From Cytobacillus stercorigallinarum (GTDB taxonomy: Bacteria; Bacillota; Bacilli; Bacillales; Cytobacillaceae): a stretch of 64,000 nt of DNA. Shown in pieces: positions 18,600 to 27,597 of this stretch. Both the position numbers and the translations under genes were made by a program. The stretch spans positions 51,273-115,272 of the forward strand of contig NZ_JACSQT010000011.1 in NCBI RefSeq assembly GCF_014836495.1, in the 5' to 3' direction. The number at the start of each line of letters is the position of its first letter. Position 1 is the stretch's first letter. The notes under the pieces were generated by a model. That model had not been told where the DNA came from. It saw only the letters and a program-made list of their open reading frames with translations, and made no database searches.

Positions 18600-20201
18600 A
18601 TGAAGGTTTCTAAATTACTCTCTTCCCCTTCATTAAAAGGGATGAGAATTGTAGCTGGAGAAAGCGGGATCAAACGTGAGGTACATACCGTTAATATGAT
18701 GGATGCACCTGATATTATTCCCTTTTTGAATCGCCATGAATTTTTAGTGACAACAGCTTATCATTTAAAAGACCAACCACATTTACTAAATGAATTAATA
18801 CAAGCGATGGCTAATCAAGGCTGTGCCGCACTTGGGATAAAAACAAAAAGGTTCTTAGACTCCGTTCCTCCATCTGCATTGAAGCTTGCAAATGATTTAA
18901 GTTTCCCTATTATCGAACTGCCACTCGCTTTATCACTTGGAGAGGTTGTCAACCATACATTAAGAGTTATTTTAGATAGCCGCGCAAATGAATTAGCTGC
19001 TGCTTTAGAAACACATAAACATTTTACAAATATCATTCTTCATGGAAAAGGCATCGAAACATTGATGCAAGAATTAAGCATGATAATTGATTGTTCTGTT
19101 CATTTAGTTGATCAGCATCTTCATTCGATCTCTGGTCGACATCCCCAACTAGAATTAGGCGTAATAAGAGAAGATATCGAGAGAGAAAGTAACCGGTTTT
19201 CACCTTCCAGCCATATGGCTATTTCTTTTTCACTACGTGTTTCCAAAAAAACTTATCATCTATTTCCTATCAACATGAGCGAAAAAAAGCGGGTTTTTTT
19301 AATTATAGAAGGAGAAATCCCTCATGAGAATCACCTCCATACATTAACGATTGAACAAGCGACAAATGTGCTCTCCTTTGCCCTGATGAAAGAGCATGCA
19401 CTGAATACACACGCAAAAGCTATTCGCAACGATTTTTTTCTCCACTTCTTGGATGGGACCTTTAAGTCACAAGACGAAATTATTAATCGTGCCAAAGAGT
19501 TCTCTCTTCAAAATGATTGTGACTATATTTGTGCTGTCGGAAAGGTCGATCAAGCAGATTCACACGATAGTTTCACACAGCGCCAACAAAAATCTGATTA
19601 TATATTTGAATACTTAGAGGAAGTGATACAGCAAACCGCTGTCAACATTCATTTCTTTACTAAAAGTGATGAATGTATCTTGCTCTTTGAAGCCCATCAA
19701 GGGTTATCTTATATGAAGATACTAAAAGACATCCAACTACGGATGACAAACCGCTTTAATCAAACCCTTTCTTTCGGCATAAGTAATGTGATTCATTCCT
19801 TTGTCCAAGTAAGAGCAGCCTATCACGAGGCAAGTGAATCTCTTTCTCAAGGAGCACTCTCAAAACGAACCAACTTTATTCAATCATTTCAAACAAGGGA
19901 TCTATTAGAATTGCTCCGCCTTATTCCCGAAAAAGAATTGAGTCATTTTTACACCCATACATTTAAAGGTTTCTTATCGATTAAACCAGAGGAAAAAGAA
20001 TCATTACTACAAACACTTTCTGTCTATCTAGAAACGCATTGTCAAATCTCCGAAACCGCGAAAAGATTATTTGTCCACAGGAATACAGTTGTCTACAGAA
20101 TAGATAAATGTGAAGAAATTCTCGGTAAAGATTTAAAAGATCCAGAAACAACCCTACAATTACGTACAGCATTACGGATGAAAAAATTATTAGATACTTA
20201 A
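18600..20201 (+). CDS. pucR: PucR family transcriptional regulator of purine catabolism
   Basis: A 533-residue regulator. The N-terminal PucR domain begins KVSKLLSSPSLKGMRIVAGE. A middle sensing region follows, and the C-terminal PucR-type helix-turn-helix is CQISETAKRLFVHRNTVVYR then IDKCEEILGKDL. The ATG at 18600 follows GAAAGGAG; the frame begins 8 codons earlier without a site. It is divergent from the pucF-E operon and upstream of the urate permease, so it probably controls both. In B. subtilis PucR responds to purine catabolites such as allantoin, allantoate and uric acid. Confidence 0.92.
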   Translation: MKVSKLLSSPSLKGMRIVAGESGIKREVHTVNMMDAPDIIPFLNRHEFLVTTAYHLKDQPHLLNELIQAMANQGCAALGIKTKRFLDSVPPSALKLANDLSFPIIELPLALSLGEVVNHTLRVILDSRANELAAALETHKHFTNIILHGKGIETLMQELSMIIDCSVHLVDQHLHSISGRHPQLELGVIREDIERESNRFSPSSHMAISFSLRVSKKTYHLFPINMSEKKRVFLIIEGEIPHENHLHTLTIEQATNVLSFALMKEHALNTHAKAIRNDFFLHFLDGTFKSQDEIINRAKEFSLQNDCDYICAVGKVDQADSHDSFTQRQQKSDYIFEYLEEVIQQTAVNIHFFTKSDECILLFEAHQGLSYMKILKDIQLRMTNRFNQTLSFGISNVIHSFVQVRAAYHEASESLSQGALSKRTNFIQSFQTRDLLELLRLIPEKELSHFYTHTFKGFLSIKPEEKESLLQTLSVYLETHCQISETAKRLFVHRNTVVYRIDKCEEILGKDLKDPETTLQLRTALRMKKLLDT

Positions 20202-20286
20202 ACAACCCAACCATGCACCTTACACAAATAAGTTAGTCATTTTTAGGCATATTGAACAATGACAATAATCAGAAAATTGTTTATTA

Positions 20287-20325
20287 TGTTAAATATAACA
20301 ACATTCAATGTTATGTTTCTTAACA
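20287..20325. promoter_or_regulatory. Palindromic region upstream of the urate permease
   Basis: The perfect palindrome AACATT-C-AATGTT (20300-20312) sits inside a wider TGTTAA ... TTAACA pair (20287 and 20320). It lies 22 bp before the TTG start of the permease. It could be a regulator site for the permease-uraD-monooxygenase-pucM unit. No match to a known box was proven. Confidence 0.35.
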
Positions 20326-20346
20326 TTATAAACAGGAGGGTTCACT

Positions 20347-21672
20347 TTGGGAGAATACATTCATCCATCAAAAACATTCTCATTAGGATTACAGCATGTC
20401 CTTGCTATGTACGCTGGTGCCATTTTAGTACCAATCTTAGTTGGCGGCGCTTTAGGTTTCTCCCCAGAACAACAAGCCTTTCTCATTTCTATTGATTTGT
20501 TAACTTGCGGGATTGCTACATTGTTTCAATCTGTCAAAAATAAATACTTTGGAACAGGCCTCCCTATTGTCATGGGTACTTCATTCGTAGCCGTATCTCC
20601 CATGATTACAATCGGTAGTAATTACGGGATATCAGCCATATATGGAGCGATTATTATAACAGGATTGTTCATTATTTTCTTTTCAAATATATACGGCAAG
20701 CTTGTAAAATTATTTCCTCCCATCGTAACTGGTACCGTCGTCATTATTATTGGTCTATCACTCATCCCTACAGGAATTAAAAATATGGGCGGCGGAGCGA
20801 ATAATCCTGATTTTGGCTCAGCCGAAAACTTATTGCTCTCCTTTGGTGTTCTCGCAATTATTTTACTAATGAACCGCTTCTTTAAAGGGTTCTTACGTGC
20901 AATCTCTGTTTTAATTGGGATGATCGTTGGTACACTCATCGCGGCACTAATGGGAAAGGTAGATATACAATCCGTTCAAGAAGCTTCTTGGTTACACTTT
21001 CCTGCCCCTTTTCATTTCGGATACCCTACGTTTGAAATTGTTCCTATTTTAACAATGATCTTAGTAGGTACAGTCATTCTTGTCGAATCCACTGGTGCTT
21101 TTCTTGCCCTTGGAAAAATGGATCATAAAGAGTTAAAAGAAAAAGATCTTGCTCGTGGATACCGAGCTGAAGGAATGGCCTTTACTTTAGGTGGGATTTT
21201 CAACGCCTTCCCTTATAGTACATTTGCTCAAAATGTCGGACTTGTCCAATTATCTGGAGTAAGGTCAAATAAAGTTACGATTGCTGCTGGCTTTATTTTG
21301 ATTGTACTAGGCTTAGTTCCGAAAATCTCAACTTTAGCTACACTCATTCCTCCCGCCGTTTTCGGCGGTGCCACTGTAGTCATGTTTGGAATGGTCGTCA
21401 CTTCTGGCATGCGCATGCTTCAGAAAGTCGATTTTACGCACAATAACAATCAACTCATTATGGCTTGCTCGATCTCACTAGGACTAGGAGCATCCGTTGT
21501 TCCCGAATTATTCGCCCATTTACCTGAAACACTTCGCATTATCGTCGGCGATGGGATTATTACCGGCAGCCTAGCAGCCATTATCTTAAACCTTCTTTTA
21601 ACAAAGAGAAAAACAAAAGAAGCACCGCCGTTGAAAGAGGCGAGAATGGAAGCCCAATTAAAAAGCTCATAG
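20347..21672 (+). CDS. Urate/xanthine permease (nucleobase:cation symporter-2 family)
   Basis: A 441-residue polytopic membrane protein with about 12-14 hydrophobic segments. NCS2 features are visible: the PSKTFSLGLQHVLAMYAGA opening, the GTGLPIVMGTSFVAVSPM segment near residue 80, and the signature ESTGAFLALG near 240 followed by NAFPYSTFAQNVGLVQLSGV near 283. The TTG start is 6 nt after AGGAGGG. It leads the plus-strand unit that continues with uraD. B. subtilis has two such genes (pucJ, pucK); here there is one, most like the urate-specific members. Confidence 0.9.
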   Translation: MGEYIHPSKTFSLGLQHVLAMYAGAILVPILVGGALGFSPEQQAFLISIDLLTCGIATLFQSVKNKYFGTGLPIVMGTSFVAVSPMITIGSNYGISAIYGAIIITGLFIIFFSNIYGKLVKLFPPIVTGTVVIIIGLSLIPTGIKNMGGGANNPDFGSAENLLLSFGVLAIILLMNRFFKGFLRAISVLIGMIVGTLIAALMGKVDIQSVQEASWLHFPAPFHFGYPTFEIVPILTMILVGTVILVESTGAFLALGKMDHKELKEKDLARGYRAEGMAFTLGGIFNAFPYSTFAQNVGLVQLSGVRSNKVTIAAGFILIVLGLVPKISTLATLIPPAVFGGATVVMFGMVVTSGMRMLQKVDFTHNNNQLIMACSISLGLGASVVPELFAHLPETLRIIVGDGIITGSLAAIILNLLLTKRKTKEAPPLKEARMEAQLKSS

Positions 21673-21688
21673 AAGGGAGTTTTCAATC

Positions 21689-22204
21689 ATGTATACACTT
21701 CAAGAAATTAATAAAATCAGCGATGCATCATTTATCCAATTATTTGGAGGTGTGTTCGAGCATTCCCCATGGGTCGCTGAAAAAGCGCTCATGGCAAGAC
21801 CATTTTCATCATTTAATCACCTCTATCAAACGATGGTTCACATAGTCAAAGAAACGACAAATCAAGAAAAACTTGCCCTTATTAAAGAGCATCCAAACTT
21901 AGGGGATCGCATTAAAATGAGCGAAAATTCCGTTAACGAACAAAAGAACGCTGGTTTAAATCAGCTCACGGAAAAGGAATATAAACAATTTATTTCTATG
22001 AATCAATCTTATTTGGACAAATTCGGATTCCCATTTATATTAGCTGTTCGCGGGAAAAACAAGGATGAAATTTATCACTCAATGGTAGAGAGAATCAAAA
22101 ATGAAAAAGAAGAAGAGTTTCATCAAGCCTTAACAGAAATCTACCAAATCGCCTTATTACGACTTGAAGAAATCATTATTAAAGATTCAATCACAACAAA
22201 CTAG
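21689..22204 (+). CDS. uraD: OHCU decarboxylase, stand-alone
   Basis: A 171-residue all-helical protein of the OHCU decarboxylase family, which turns 2-oxo-4-hydroxy-4-carboxy-5-ureidoimidazoline into S-allantoin. The catalytic histidine lies in IKEHPNLGDRIKM near residue 70. FGFPFILAVRGKN near residue 111 is the other family signature. In B. subtilis this domain is the N-terminal half of PucL, fused to uricase. Here it is a separate protein and no uricase half follows. The ATG is behind AAGGGAG; 17 bp separate it from the permease gene. Confidence 0.92.
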   Translation: MYTLQEINKISDASFIQLFGGVFEHSPWVAEKALMARPFSSFNHLYQTMVHIVKETTNQEKLALIKEHPNLGDRIKMSENSVNEQKNAGLNQLTEKEYKQFISMNQSYLDKFGFPFILAVRGKNKDEIYHSMVERIKNEKEEEFHQALTEIYQIALLRLEEIIIKDSITTN

Positions 22205-22224
22205 ACAGAAGGGGATGAAAAGCA

Positions 22225-23685
22225 ATGAGCATAGAAAGCTTAAATGAGAGAGTACAAAGGGACCTTTCTTATTTGAACATAAACTATACGGATACATGGA
22301 TACCGCAAACTAAACATATGAAGAGACATGTATATGATGTCGTCATTGTCGGAGGTGGGCAAAGCGGTTTAGGTGCTGGATTTGCTCTTTTACGAGAAAA
22401 AATTACGAACTTCCTCATTATCGATGAGAATCACGAAGGCTACGAAGGACCATGGGAGACTTATGCAAGAATGGTTACTCTCAGAACACCGAAGCATATC
22501 ACCTCTATTGATTTGGGCCTTCCTTCCCTCACCTTTCGTGCTTGGTGGGAAGCCCAAACAGGCAAAAAGGGCTGGGATCAAGTGGATAAAATACCACGTC
22601 AGGATTGGATGAATTACCTCAGATGGTATCGAAAAGTTCTTCGTTTACCGGTCAGAAACGATGTCAAATTGCATCTCGTAGAACCTATTGAAGATGGTTT
22701 ACATCGACTCCATATCAACCAATCAGACGAACCTACAGCACCCCTACTTGCACGCAAAGTTATTTTAGCGACAGGTATTCAGGGCGGCGGGGAATGGCAT
22801 GTACCACCACTCGTCTCTGAAAATCTACCGAAAAATTTCTATGCCCACACTTCCGAACATATCGATTTTCACTCATTAAAAAATAAAAAAATCGCTATTT
22901 TAGGCGGTGGCGCCTCCGCATTCGATAATGCCAATTATGCCCTTAGTTCAGGCGTAGCAGAGGCGCATGTTTTTGTTCGGCGCAAAGAAATGCCTAGAAT
23001 CAATCCCATACGGCAAATGGAAGCCTCAGGTATGATAGAAAGATATCACTCTTTATCAGATGTGGATAAATATACGGTCATGACTCATTTCTTTCAAAAT
23101 AATCAACCACCGACGAACGATACCTTTAATCGCGCTTCTGCTTGGCCAGGTTTTAACCTTCATTTAGATTCACCTTGGCAAGAAGTAAGGCAAGCAAATA
23201 ATCAGGTGACAGTCCAAACCCCTCATGCCTCCTTCTCATTTGATTATCTCATTATTAGCACAGGACTGTTCACTGACCCTGCATTAAGACCAGAGCTGAA
23301 ATTAGTCGAAAAATATATTGCCCGTTGGAAGGATATATACCACCCTCCAAAGAACAGTGCCAGCCCACTTCTAGATGCACATCCTTATTTAAGCACAGGT
23401 TACTCCTTTACGAGTCGCGATAAGGAAGGAGAAAAATATCTTCATGGCCTTTATACATTTAATTATTCTGCTTTAATCAGCTGTGGTATTACTGCCGCTG
23501 CTCTTTCTGGGATGAAATTTGGCTTACCGCGACTGGCTAAGGCAGTTGCAGATGAACTTTTTCAAGATCACAAAGAGGAAATTTTACAAGATTACTTTGA
23601 TTATCATGTGACTGAATTTACAGGAACGTGGCCAATCAACCCTCAAACTAGACAAAGTAACACGATATCAGCTATCGAAAATTAA
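22225..23685 (+). CDS. FAD-dependent NAD(P)H monooxygenase, candidate urate hydroxylase
   Basis: A 486-residue flavoprotein of the FMO/Baeyer-Villiger-like group. The FAD-binding motif VVIVGGGQSGLGAGFALL is near residue 40; the second nucleotide site, KKIAILGGGASAFDNANYAL, is near 222 for NAD(P)H. It lies between uraD and pucM, which act right after urate oxidation, and AAGGGG precedes the ATG. No uricase or HpxO-like gene is visible. The inference is that it oxidises urate to 5-hydroxyisourate. A flavoprotein urate hydroxylase distinct from HpxO (HpyO of Xanthomonas) has been described; whether this protein belongs to HpyO or is a further type cannot be decided without alignment. Confidence 0.75.
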   Translation: MSIESLNERVQRDLSYLNINYTDTWIPQTKHMKRHVYDVVIVGGGQSGLGAGFALLREKITNFLIIDENHEGYEGPWETYARMVTLRTPKHITSIDLGLPSLTFRAWWEAQTGKKGWDQVDKIPRQDWMNYLRWYRKVLRLPVRNDVKLHLVEPIEDGLHRLHINQSDEPTAPLLARKVILATGIQGGGEWHVPPLVSENLPKNFYAHTSEHIDFHSLKNKKIAILGGGASAFDNANYALSSGVAEAHVFVRRKEMPRINPIRQMEASGMIERYHSLSDVDKYTVMTHFFQNNQPPTNDTFNRASAWPGFNLHLDSPWQEVRQANNQVTVQTPHASFSFDYLIISTGLFTDPALRPELKLVEKYIARWKDIYHPPKNSASPLLDAHPYLSTGYSFTSRDKEGEKYLHGLYTFNYSALISCGITAAALSGMKFGLPRLAKAVADELFQDHKEEILQDYFDYHVTEFTGTWPINPQTRQSNTISAIEN

Positions 23686-23733
23686 AATGATAATTGTGCA
23701 GAGCATCATTCTACTATCATTAAGGAGTTTAAA

Positions 23734-24093
23734 ATGACAGGACTAACAACACATATATTGGATTTAACCCATGGTACACCAGCATGCAATGTAATAATAG
23801 AGCTTTTCATACAAGAAGCAAATTGCAATAATTGGAAAAAGTTAAAAGTAGTAAAAACCAATTCAGACGGTCGCTTAGATGCTCCATTGCTTACTAGAGA
23901 AGAAATGAAAATAGGACACTATGAACTCATCTTCCATATCGGGGAGTATTTCCGTGAAAAAGAGACCCCCCTCCCCGACCCACCATTCTTAGAGACAGTC
24001 CCTGTTCGTTTCGGAGTGTCAAATATAGACAAGGATTATCACGTCCCCCTTCTCATTTCACCTTGGGGATACCAAGTATATCGAGGAAGCTAG
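23734..24093 (+). CDS. pucM: 5-hydroxyisourate hydrolase (transthyretin-like)
   Basis: A 119-residue transthyretin-related enzyme that hydrolyses 5-hydroxyisourate to OHCU. Hallmarks are the N-terminal THILDLTHGTPA with the first active-site histidine, a central DGRLDAPLL, and the C-terminal signature YRGS. AAGGAG lies before the ATG. It is the last gene of the urate unit, 48 bp after the monooxygenase gene and just before a terminator. The symbol uraH is also in use for this family. Confidence 0.95.
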   Translation: MTGLTTHILDLTHGTPACNVIIELFIQEANCNNWKKLKVVKTNSDGRLDAPLLTREEMKIGHYELIFHIGEYFREKETPLPDPPFLETVPVRFGVSNIDKDYHVPLLISPWGYQVYRGS

Positions 24094-24122
24094 TAATGAA
24101 AGTTTCAGAGCTACGATAAAAC

Positions 24123-24149
24123 ACCTAACTGCCCTGAGTGTAGTTAGGT
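24123..24149 (+). terminator. Intrinsic terminator after pucM
   Basis: ACCTAACT ... AGTTAGGT forms an 8-bp stem with an 11-nt loop, followed by TCCTTTTATTT. It lies 30 bp past the pucM stop. Confidence 0.75.
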
Positions 24150-24174
24150 TCCTTTTATTTCACAAACTCATCCA

Positions 24175-24786
24175 ATGAACCCTATGAATATCGAATCAAT
24201 TTCAAATTCATTTATTAACTTACACTCCTATATATGTTTAGAGTTTAAACACTCGGGAAAAATAGAGGAAATACCTTACAGAAATGAGCTGATACTTATC
24301 GATAGTCCAATCAAAGGCGAACATAAGGATTACCAAAAAAACATAACCAAGCACTCAACATACAATCTCATCTCAGGTATCCTCTTCGGACTTGGTTTGG
24401 TTGCATTTATTGATGAGATGGTATTTCATCAATTATTAAGTTGGCATCATTTTTATGATCAATCCACAACAAAAATCGGACTACTTTCTGATGGGTTATT
24501 CCATGCATTTAGCTGGTTCGCTACAGTAGCAAGTCTGTTTATGGTGGCTGACTTGCGCAGAAGAAATTCTTGGTGGAAAAAAAGATGGATTGGCGGGGTT
24601 TTATTAGGTATTGGTTTATTTAATTTATATGATGGTTTAATCCAACATAAAGTGTTTAAATTACATCAAATACGCTATGGAGTTGATTTGCTACCTTATG
24701 ATTTGGTATGGAATATCACTGCTGCACTGATTACGATTATCGGAATCATTATCATCCGAAAAACGAGTCACTCACAAAGCAAGTAA
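24175..24786 (+). CDS. DUF2243 family membrane protein
   Basis: A protein of up to 203 residues with four hydrophobic segments. The DUF2243 pattern is visible: GILFGLGLVAFIDEMVFHQLLSWHH near residue 63, DGLFHAFSWFATVASLFMVAD, and LGIGLFNLYDGLIQHKVFKLHQIR near 143. The histidines in these motifs are conserved in the family and could bind metal or heme. The first 60 residues are not typical and no binding site precedes the ATG at 24175, so the true start is uncertain. It precedes a CtaG-like gene by 19 bp; such pairs are common in Bacillaceae. Confidence 0.75.
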   Translation: MNPMNIESISNSFINLHSYICLEFKHSGKIEEIPYRNELILIDSPIKGEHKDYQKNITKHSTYNLISGILFGLGLVAFIDEMVFHQLLSWHHFYDQSTTKIGLLSDGLFHAFSWFATVASLFMVADLRRRNSWWKKRWIGGVLLGIGLFNLYDGLIQHKVFKLHQIRYGVDLLPYDLVWNITAALITIIGIIIIRKTSHSQSK

Positions 24787-24805
24787 AGCTAAAAGGGGGG
24801 ATACT

Positions 24806-25588
24806 ATGCCTGCTCACCAACACTTAGACATAAACAGTGTTTCATTTATTTTAGCGATTCCTTTTTTTCTTTTGATCATTCTCTATGGAATCGCTGTCAT
24901 CAAATCTAATCAATCTTATCGTCAGTGGCCATGGTATTACACCGCATGCTGGATTAGTGGAAATGTCCTTTGTCTATTAGCAGTTGCTGGTCCTTTAGCA
25001 GAGGCTTCACACCAATTTTTCAGTGTCCATATGGTTGCCCATTTACTTTTAGGCATGATTGGCCCACTTTTCATGGTATTAGCAAAACCAGTCACGCTCC
25101 TACTACGCTCATTACCTATAAAAACTGCTAGAAAAGTGACTACTACCTTAAAAAAGAGACCATTTCACCTTTTATTGAACCCGCTATTTACTACTGTGTT
25201 AAATATTGGTGGATTATGGTTATTATATCGAACAGAGTTGTTCACACTGATGCATCATTCCATGCTGTTGTATATCGTCATTCATGCACATATCTTCTTA
25301 GCTGGTTATTTTTTTACAGCATCAATCATCTATATTGATAAGCTTCACCAAGGTTATAGTTTTCAATTCCGAGCCATTATCCTTATTTTAGCTCTCGCTG
25401 GGCATCAGATTCTAGCCAAATCTTTCTATGGTTATCCTCCTTCAAGTGTAGAGAAAATGGAAGCTGAAAAAGGAAGCATGATTATGTATTATGGAGGCGA
25501 TGTTGTTGACCTTGTGATTATTATTATTTTTTGTTATCAATGGTTTAAAGTGACAAAACCTAAAAGGTATCAACCTCATTCTGTGTAA
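24806..25588 (+). CDS. CtaG-like cytochrome c oxidase assembly membrane protein
   Basis: A 260-residue membrane protein with about seven helices. It fits the caa3-type CtaG family used in cytochrome oxidase assembly: HMVAHLLLGMIGPLFMVLAKP near residue 75, a VIHAHIFLAGYFFTASIIY stretch near 155 and RAIILILALAGHQILAKSFYG near 192. AAAAGGGGGG is upstream of the ATG. It forms a pair with the DUF2243 gene. No cytochrome oxidase structural genes are nearby, so a role in copper delivery to an oxidase encoded elsewhere is inferred. Confidence 0.8.
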   Translation: MPAHQHLDINSVSFILAIPFFLLIILYGIAVIKSNQSYRQWPWYYTACWISGNVLCLLAVAGPLAEASHQFFSVHMVAHLLLGMIGPLFMVLAKPVTLLLRSLPIKTARKVTTTLKKRPFHLLLNPLFTTVLNIGGLWLLYRTELFTLMHHSMLLYIVIHAHIFLAGYFFTASIIYIDKLHQGYSFQFRAIILILALAGHQILAKSFYGYPPSSVEKMEAEKGSMIMYYGGDVVDLVIIIIFCYQWFKVTKPKRYQPHSV

Positions 25589-25667
25589 TCATATTGAGAA
25601 TAGCTAGTGGACACTTTTGCAGTAATGGTGAAAATTAAACTTAAAGCAGCACCCACTAGCCTTTCTA

Positions 25668-26027
25668 TTAATACGCTTTCGATTCTTTTTTCATTTCCTC
25701 AATAATCGAGTGCCCTTCGGTTTGATCTGCATCGTTCCATTGCCATTGTTCATGTAATCTCATTCGCCCATCTGAAAGGCATTCAGGCGTCGAAAAACAA
25801 GTACCACCTCTTAATTCATCTTTGATATTTACATGATTATAGTTAAACAATAAAGAACCATCCTCTTTTACAATGCCAATTAATGTTCCTTTTCTAATTT
25901 GTCCACCATAATAGCTAGCAGATATGATATTTCCCTCTTGACTATACTCAAAAAACGTTTGATCAGAGACTTCGCCATTATTTGTATTCTCTATTGATAC
26001 AAATTTCTTCCCGTTATAATTAATCAA
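25668..26027 (-). CDS. Conserved hypothetical protein, small beta-rich type
   Basis: A 119-residue soluble protein predicted mainly beta ([50 protein letters not shown]). Close relatives in Bacillus are often annotated, without good reason, as N-acetylglutamate synthase. The TTG start follows GTGAGGA. It is a single gene; a GCTAGTGG ... CCACTAGC pair (25603-25660) lies downstream. No function can be assigned. Confidence 0.65.
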   Translation of the reverse strand: MINYNGKKFVSIENTNNGEVSDQTFFEYSQEGNIISASYYGGQIRKGTLIGIVKEDGSLLFNYNHVNIKDELRGGTCFSTPECLSDGRMRLHEQWQWNDADQTEGHSIIEEMKKESKAY

Positions 26028-26040
26028 TTTGATTCCTCAC

Positions 26041-26389
26041 TCTCATTTTTTAATCTCCACCCCTGTGCAGAAGCTTTTATCTCCCTCTAAAGCAGTTGAT
26101 TACTTCAACCTGTTTCTTTTAACTCTTGTTTTGATTTGTATTTAATATTTTCAGAAGCACTAATAATGAGGGAAAGAACTAAGAGATACTTTCGTTAGAC
26201 TCTCCCCCTCCTTACAACCTATTTTCACCATAAATTCCCTCTAAACCCGTTCTATTCTCCTGTAATTAAGCCGAGTAGATTTTCTTATCTTTATCCACGC
26301 CCCTAAAATTTACTTATTATTAAAAATATTTTAACAGGAAAATGGTAAGATGAATCAGAATACCATAAAAAAATTAAAGGAGGATTAGT
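26041..26389. other. Intergenic region without recognised content
   Basis: It lies between divergent genes and is rich in pyrimidine tracts. No open frame, hairpin or promoter pair convincing enough to report; it should hold the promoters of both flanking genes. Confidence 0.5.
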
Positions 26390-27529
26390 ATGCGTAGATT
26401 CTTGAAGTTATCTATTGTCGCTTTTCTCGTTTTCTTTTCTACCGTATCATTCGATTCTTCGCAAACATCTGCTGCTACCTTGCCAATATCACAAGCCATC
26501 GACAGGCAAAATAACTCTATACAATCGGTGGAAGGCTATATAGTAGGGAAGCCTACCTCAGCCAACACAGTGATTACGAGCAACTATCCAGATGATTACT
26601 CCTTAGCTCTTGCGGATTCTCGCACAGAAACAAATACAGCTAATATGCTTTATGTTCAGATTCCTTCTCAATTCCGCACACAGTTCGGTCTTAAGAGCAA
26701 CCCCGAATTACTTGGTGAAAAAATAACAGTCACTGGTAATCTCACAGCGTACTATTCACATCCTGGATTAAAAAACACAGCTGAAATGATTAAGCAATCT
26801 AAAGAAGAGGAACCTGAAGGACCTGATGAGGAAAATAATGCCCCTGGTTCTTATTATGATTCTGCTACTGGAAAAACTGGCGAAGCATTAAAAACTGCGT
26901 TACACAATATCATTGATGATCATACCGAAATTTCCTATAGTGCCGTTTGGGAAGCATTAAAGGAAACGGATGAAGATCCAAATAATACGAATAACGTCAT
27001 CCTTCTATACACAGGCAGATCACAAAGTAAATCAACGAACGGTGGTAATCCAGATCAATGGAACAGAGAACATGTGTGGGCTAAATCGCATGGTGATTTC
27101 GGAACTTCTATGGGCCCTGGAACAGACCTACATCATCTACGCCCAACAGATGTATCAGTAAATGGCGCACGTGGTAATAAAGATTTTGATAATGGTGGCT
27201 CTCCACAAGGTGAAGCACCTGATACCTATACAGATAACGATTCTTGGGAACCACGTGATGAAGTAAAAGGGGATGTCGCAAGAATGATTTTCTATATGGA
27301 TGTCCGTTACGAAGGCGACAGTGGTGAACTGGATTTAGAGGTGAACGATCGAGTAAGCAACGGTTCAGCTCCTTATCATGGCAAACGCTCAACCTTAATT
27401 GAGTGGCATAACTTAGACCCTGTAGATGACTTAGAACGCCAAAGAAATGACATTATCTATCATGACTATCAACATAATCGCAATCCATTTATCGATCATC
27501 CTGAATGGGTTGAAGAAATTTGGAATTAA
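26390..27529 (+). CDS. Secreted endonuclease I family nuclease with N-terminal OB-like domain
   Basis: A 379-residue exported protein. A typical signal peptide (MRRFLKLSIVAFLVFFSTVS ...) ends near residue 28 (SAA). Residues about 30-135 form a beta-rich OB/DUF6359-like domain (VEGYIVGKPTSANTV). The endonuclease I/Bsn-type catalytic domain starts near residue 155. It contains the nuclease core WNREHVWAKSHGDFG then TDLHHLRPTDVSVNGARGN, whose histidine and asparagine form the metal site. The ATG is behind AAAGGAGG. Such enzymes degrade extracellular RNA/DNA for nutrients. A bidirectional terminator follows. Confidence 0.88.
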   Translation: MRRFLKLSIVAFLVFFSTVSFDSSQTSAATLPISQAIDRQNNSIQSVEGYIVGKPTSANTVITSNYPDDYSLALADSRTETNTANMLYVQIPSQFRTQFGLKSNPELLGEKITVTGNLTAYYSHPGLKNTAEMIKQSKEEEPEGPDEENNAPGSYYDSATGKTGEALKTALHNIIDDHTEISYSAVWEALKETDEDPNNTNNVILLYTGRSQSKSTNGGNPDQWNREHVWAKSHGDFGTSMGPGTDLHHLRPTDVSVNGARGNKDFDNGGSPQGEAPDTYTDNDSWEPRDEVKGDVARMIFYMDVRYEGDSGELDLEVNDRVSNGSAPYHGKRSTLIEWHNLDPVDDLERQRNDIIYHDYQHNRNPFIDHPEWVEEIWN

Positions 27530-27541
27530 TTTAGGTAAAGG

Positions 27542-27592
27542 AAAGCAGTCTTCAATTGGGACTCTATGAGTCTACCTTTGAAGACTGCTTTT
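27542..27592. terminator. Bidirectional intrinsic terminator
   Basis: AAAGCAGTCTTCAA pairs with TTGAAGACTGCTTT with T-runs on both sides; a nested GACTCtatGAGTC palindrome lies inside. It serves the convergent nuclease and efflux pump genes. Confidence 0.85.
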
Positions 27593-27597
27593 TATTA

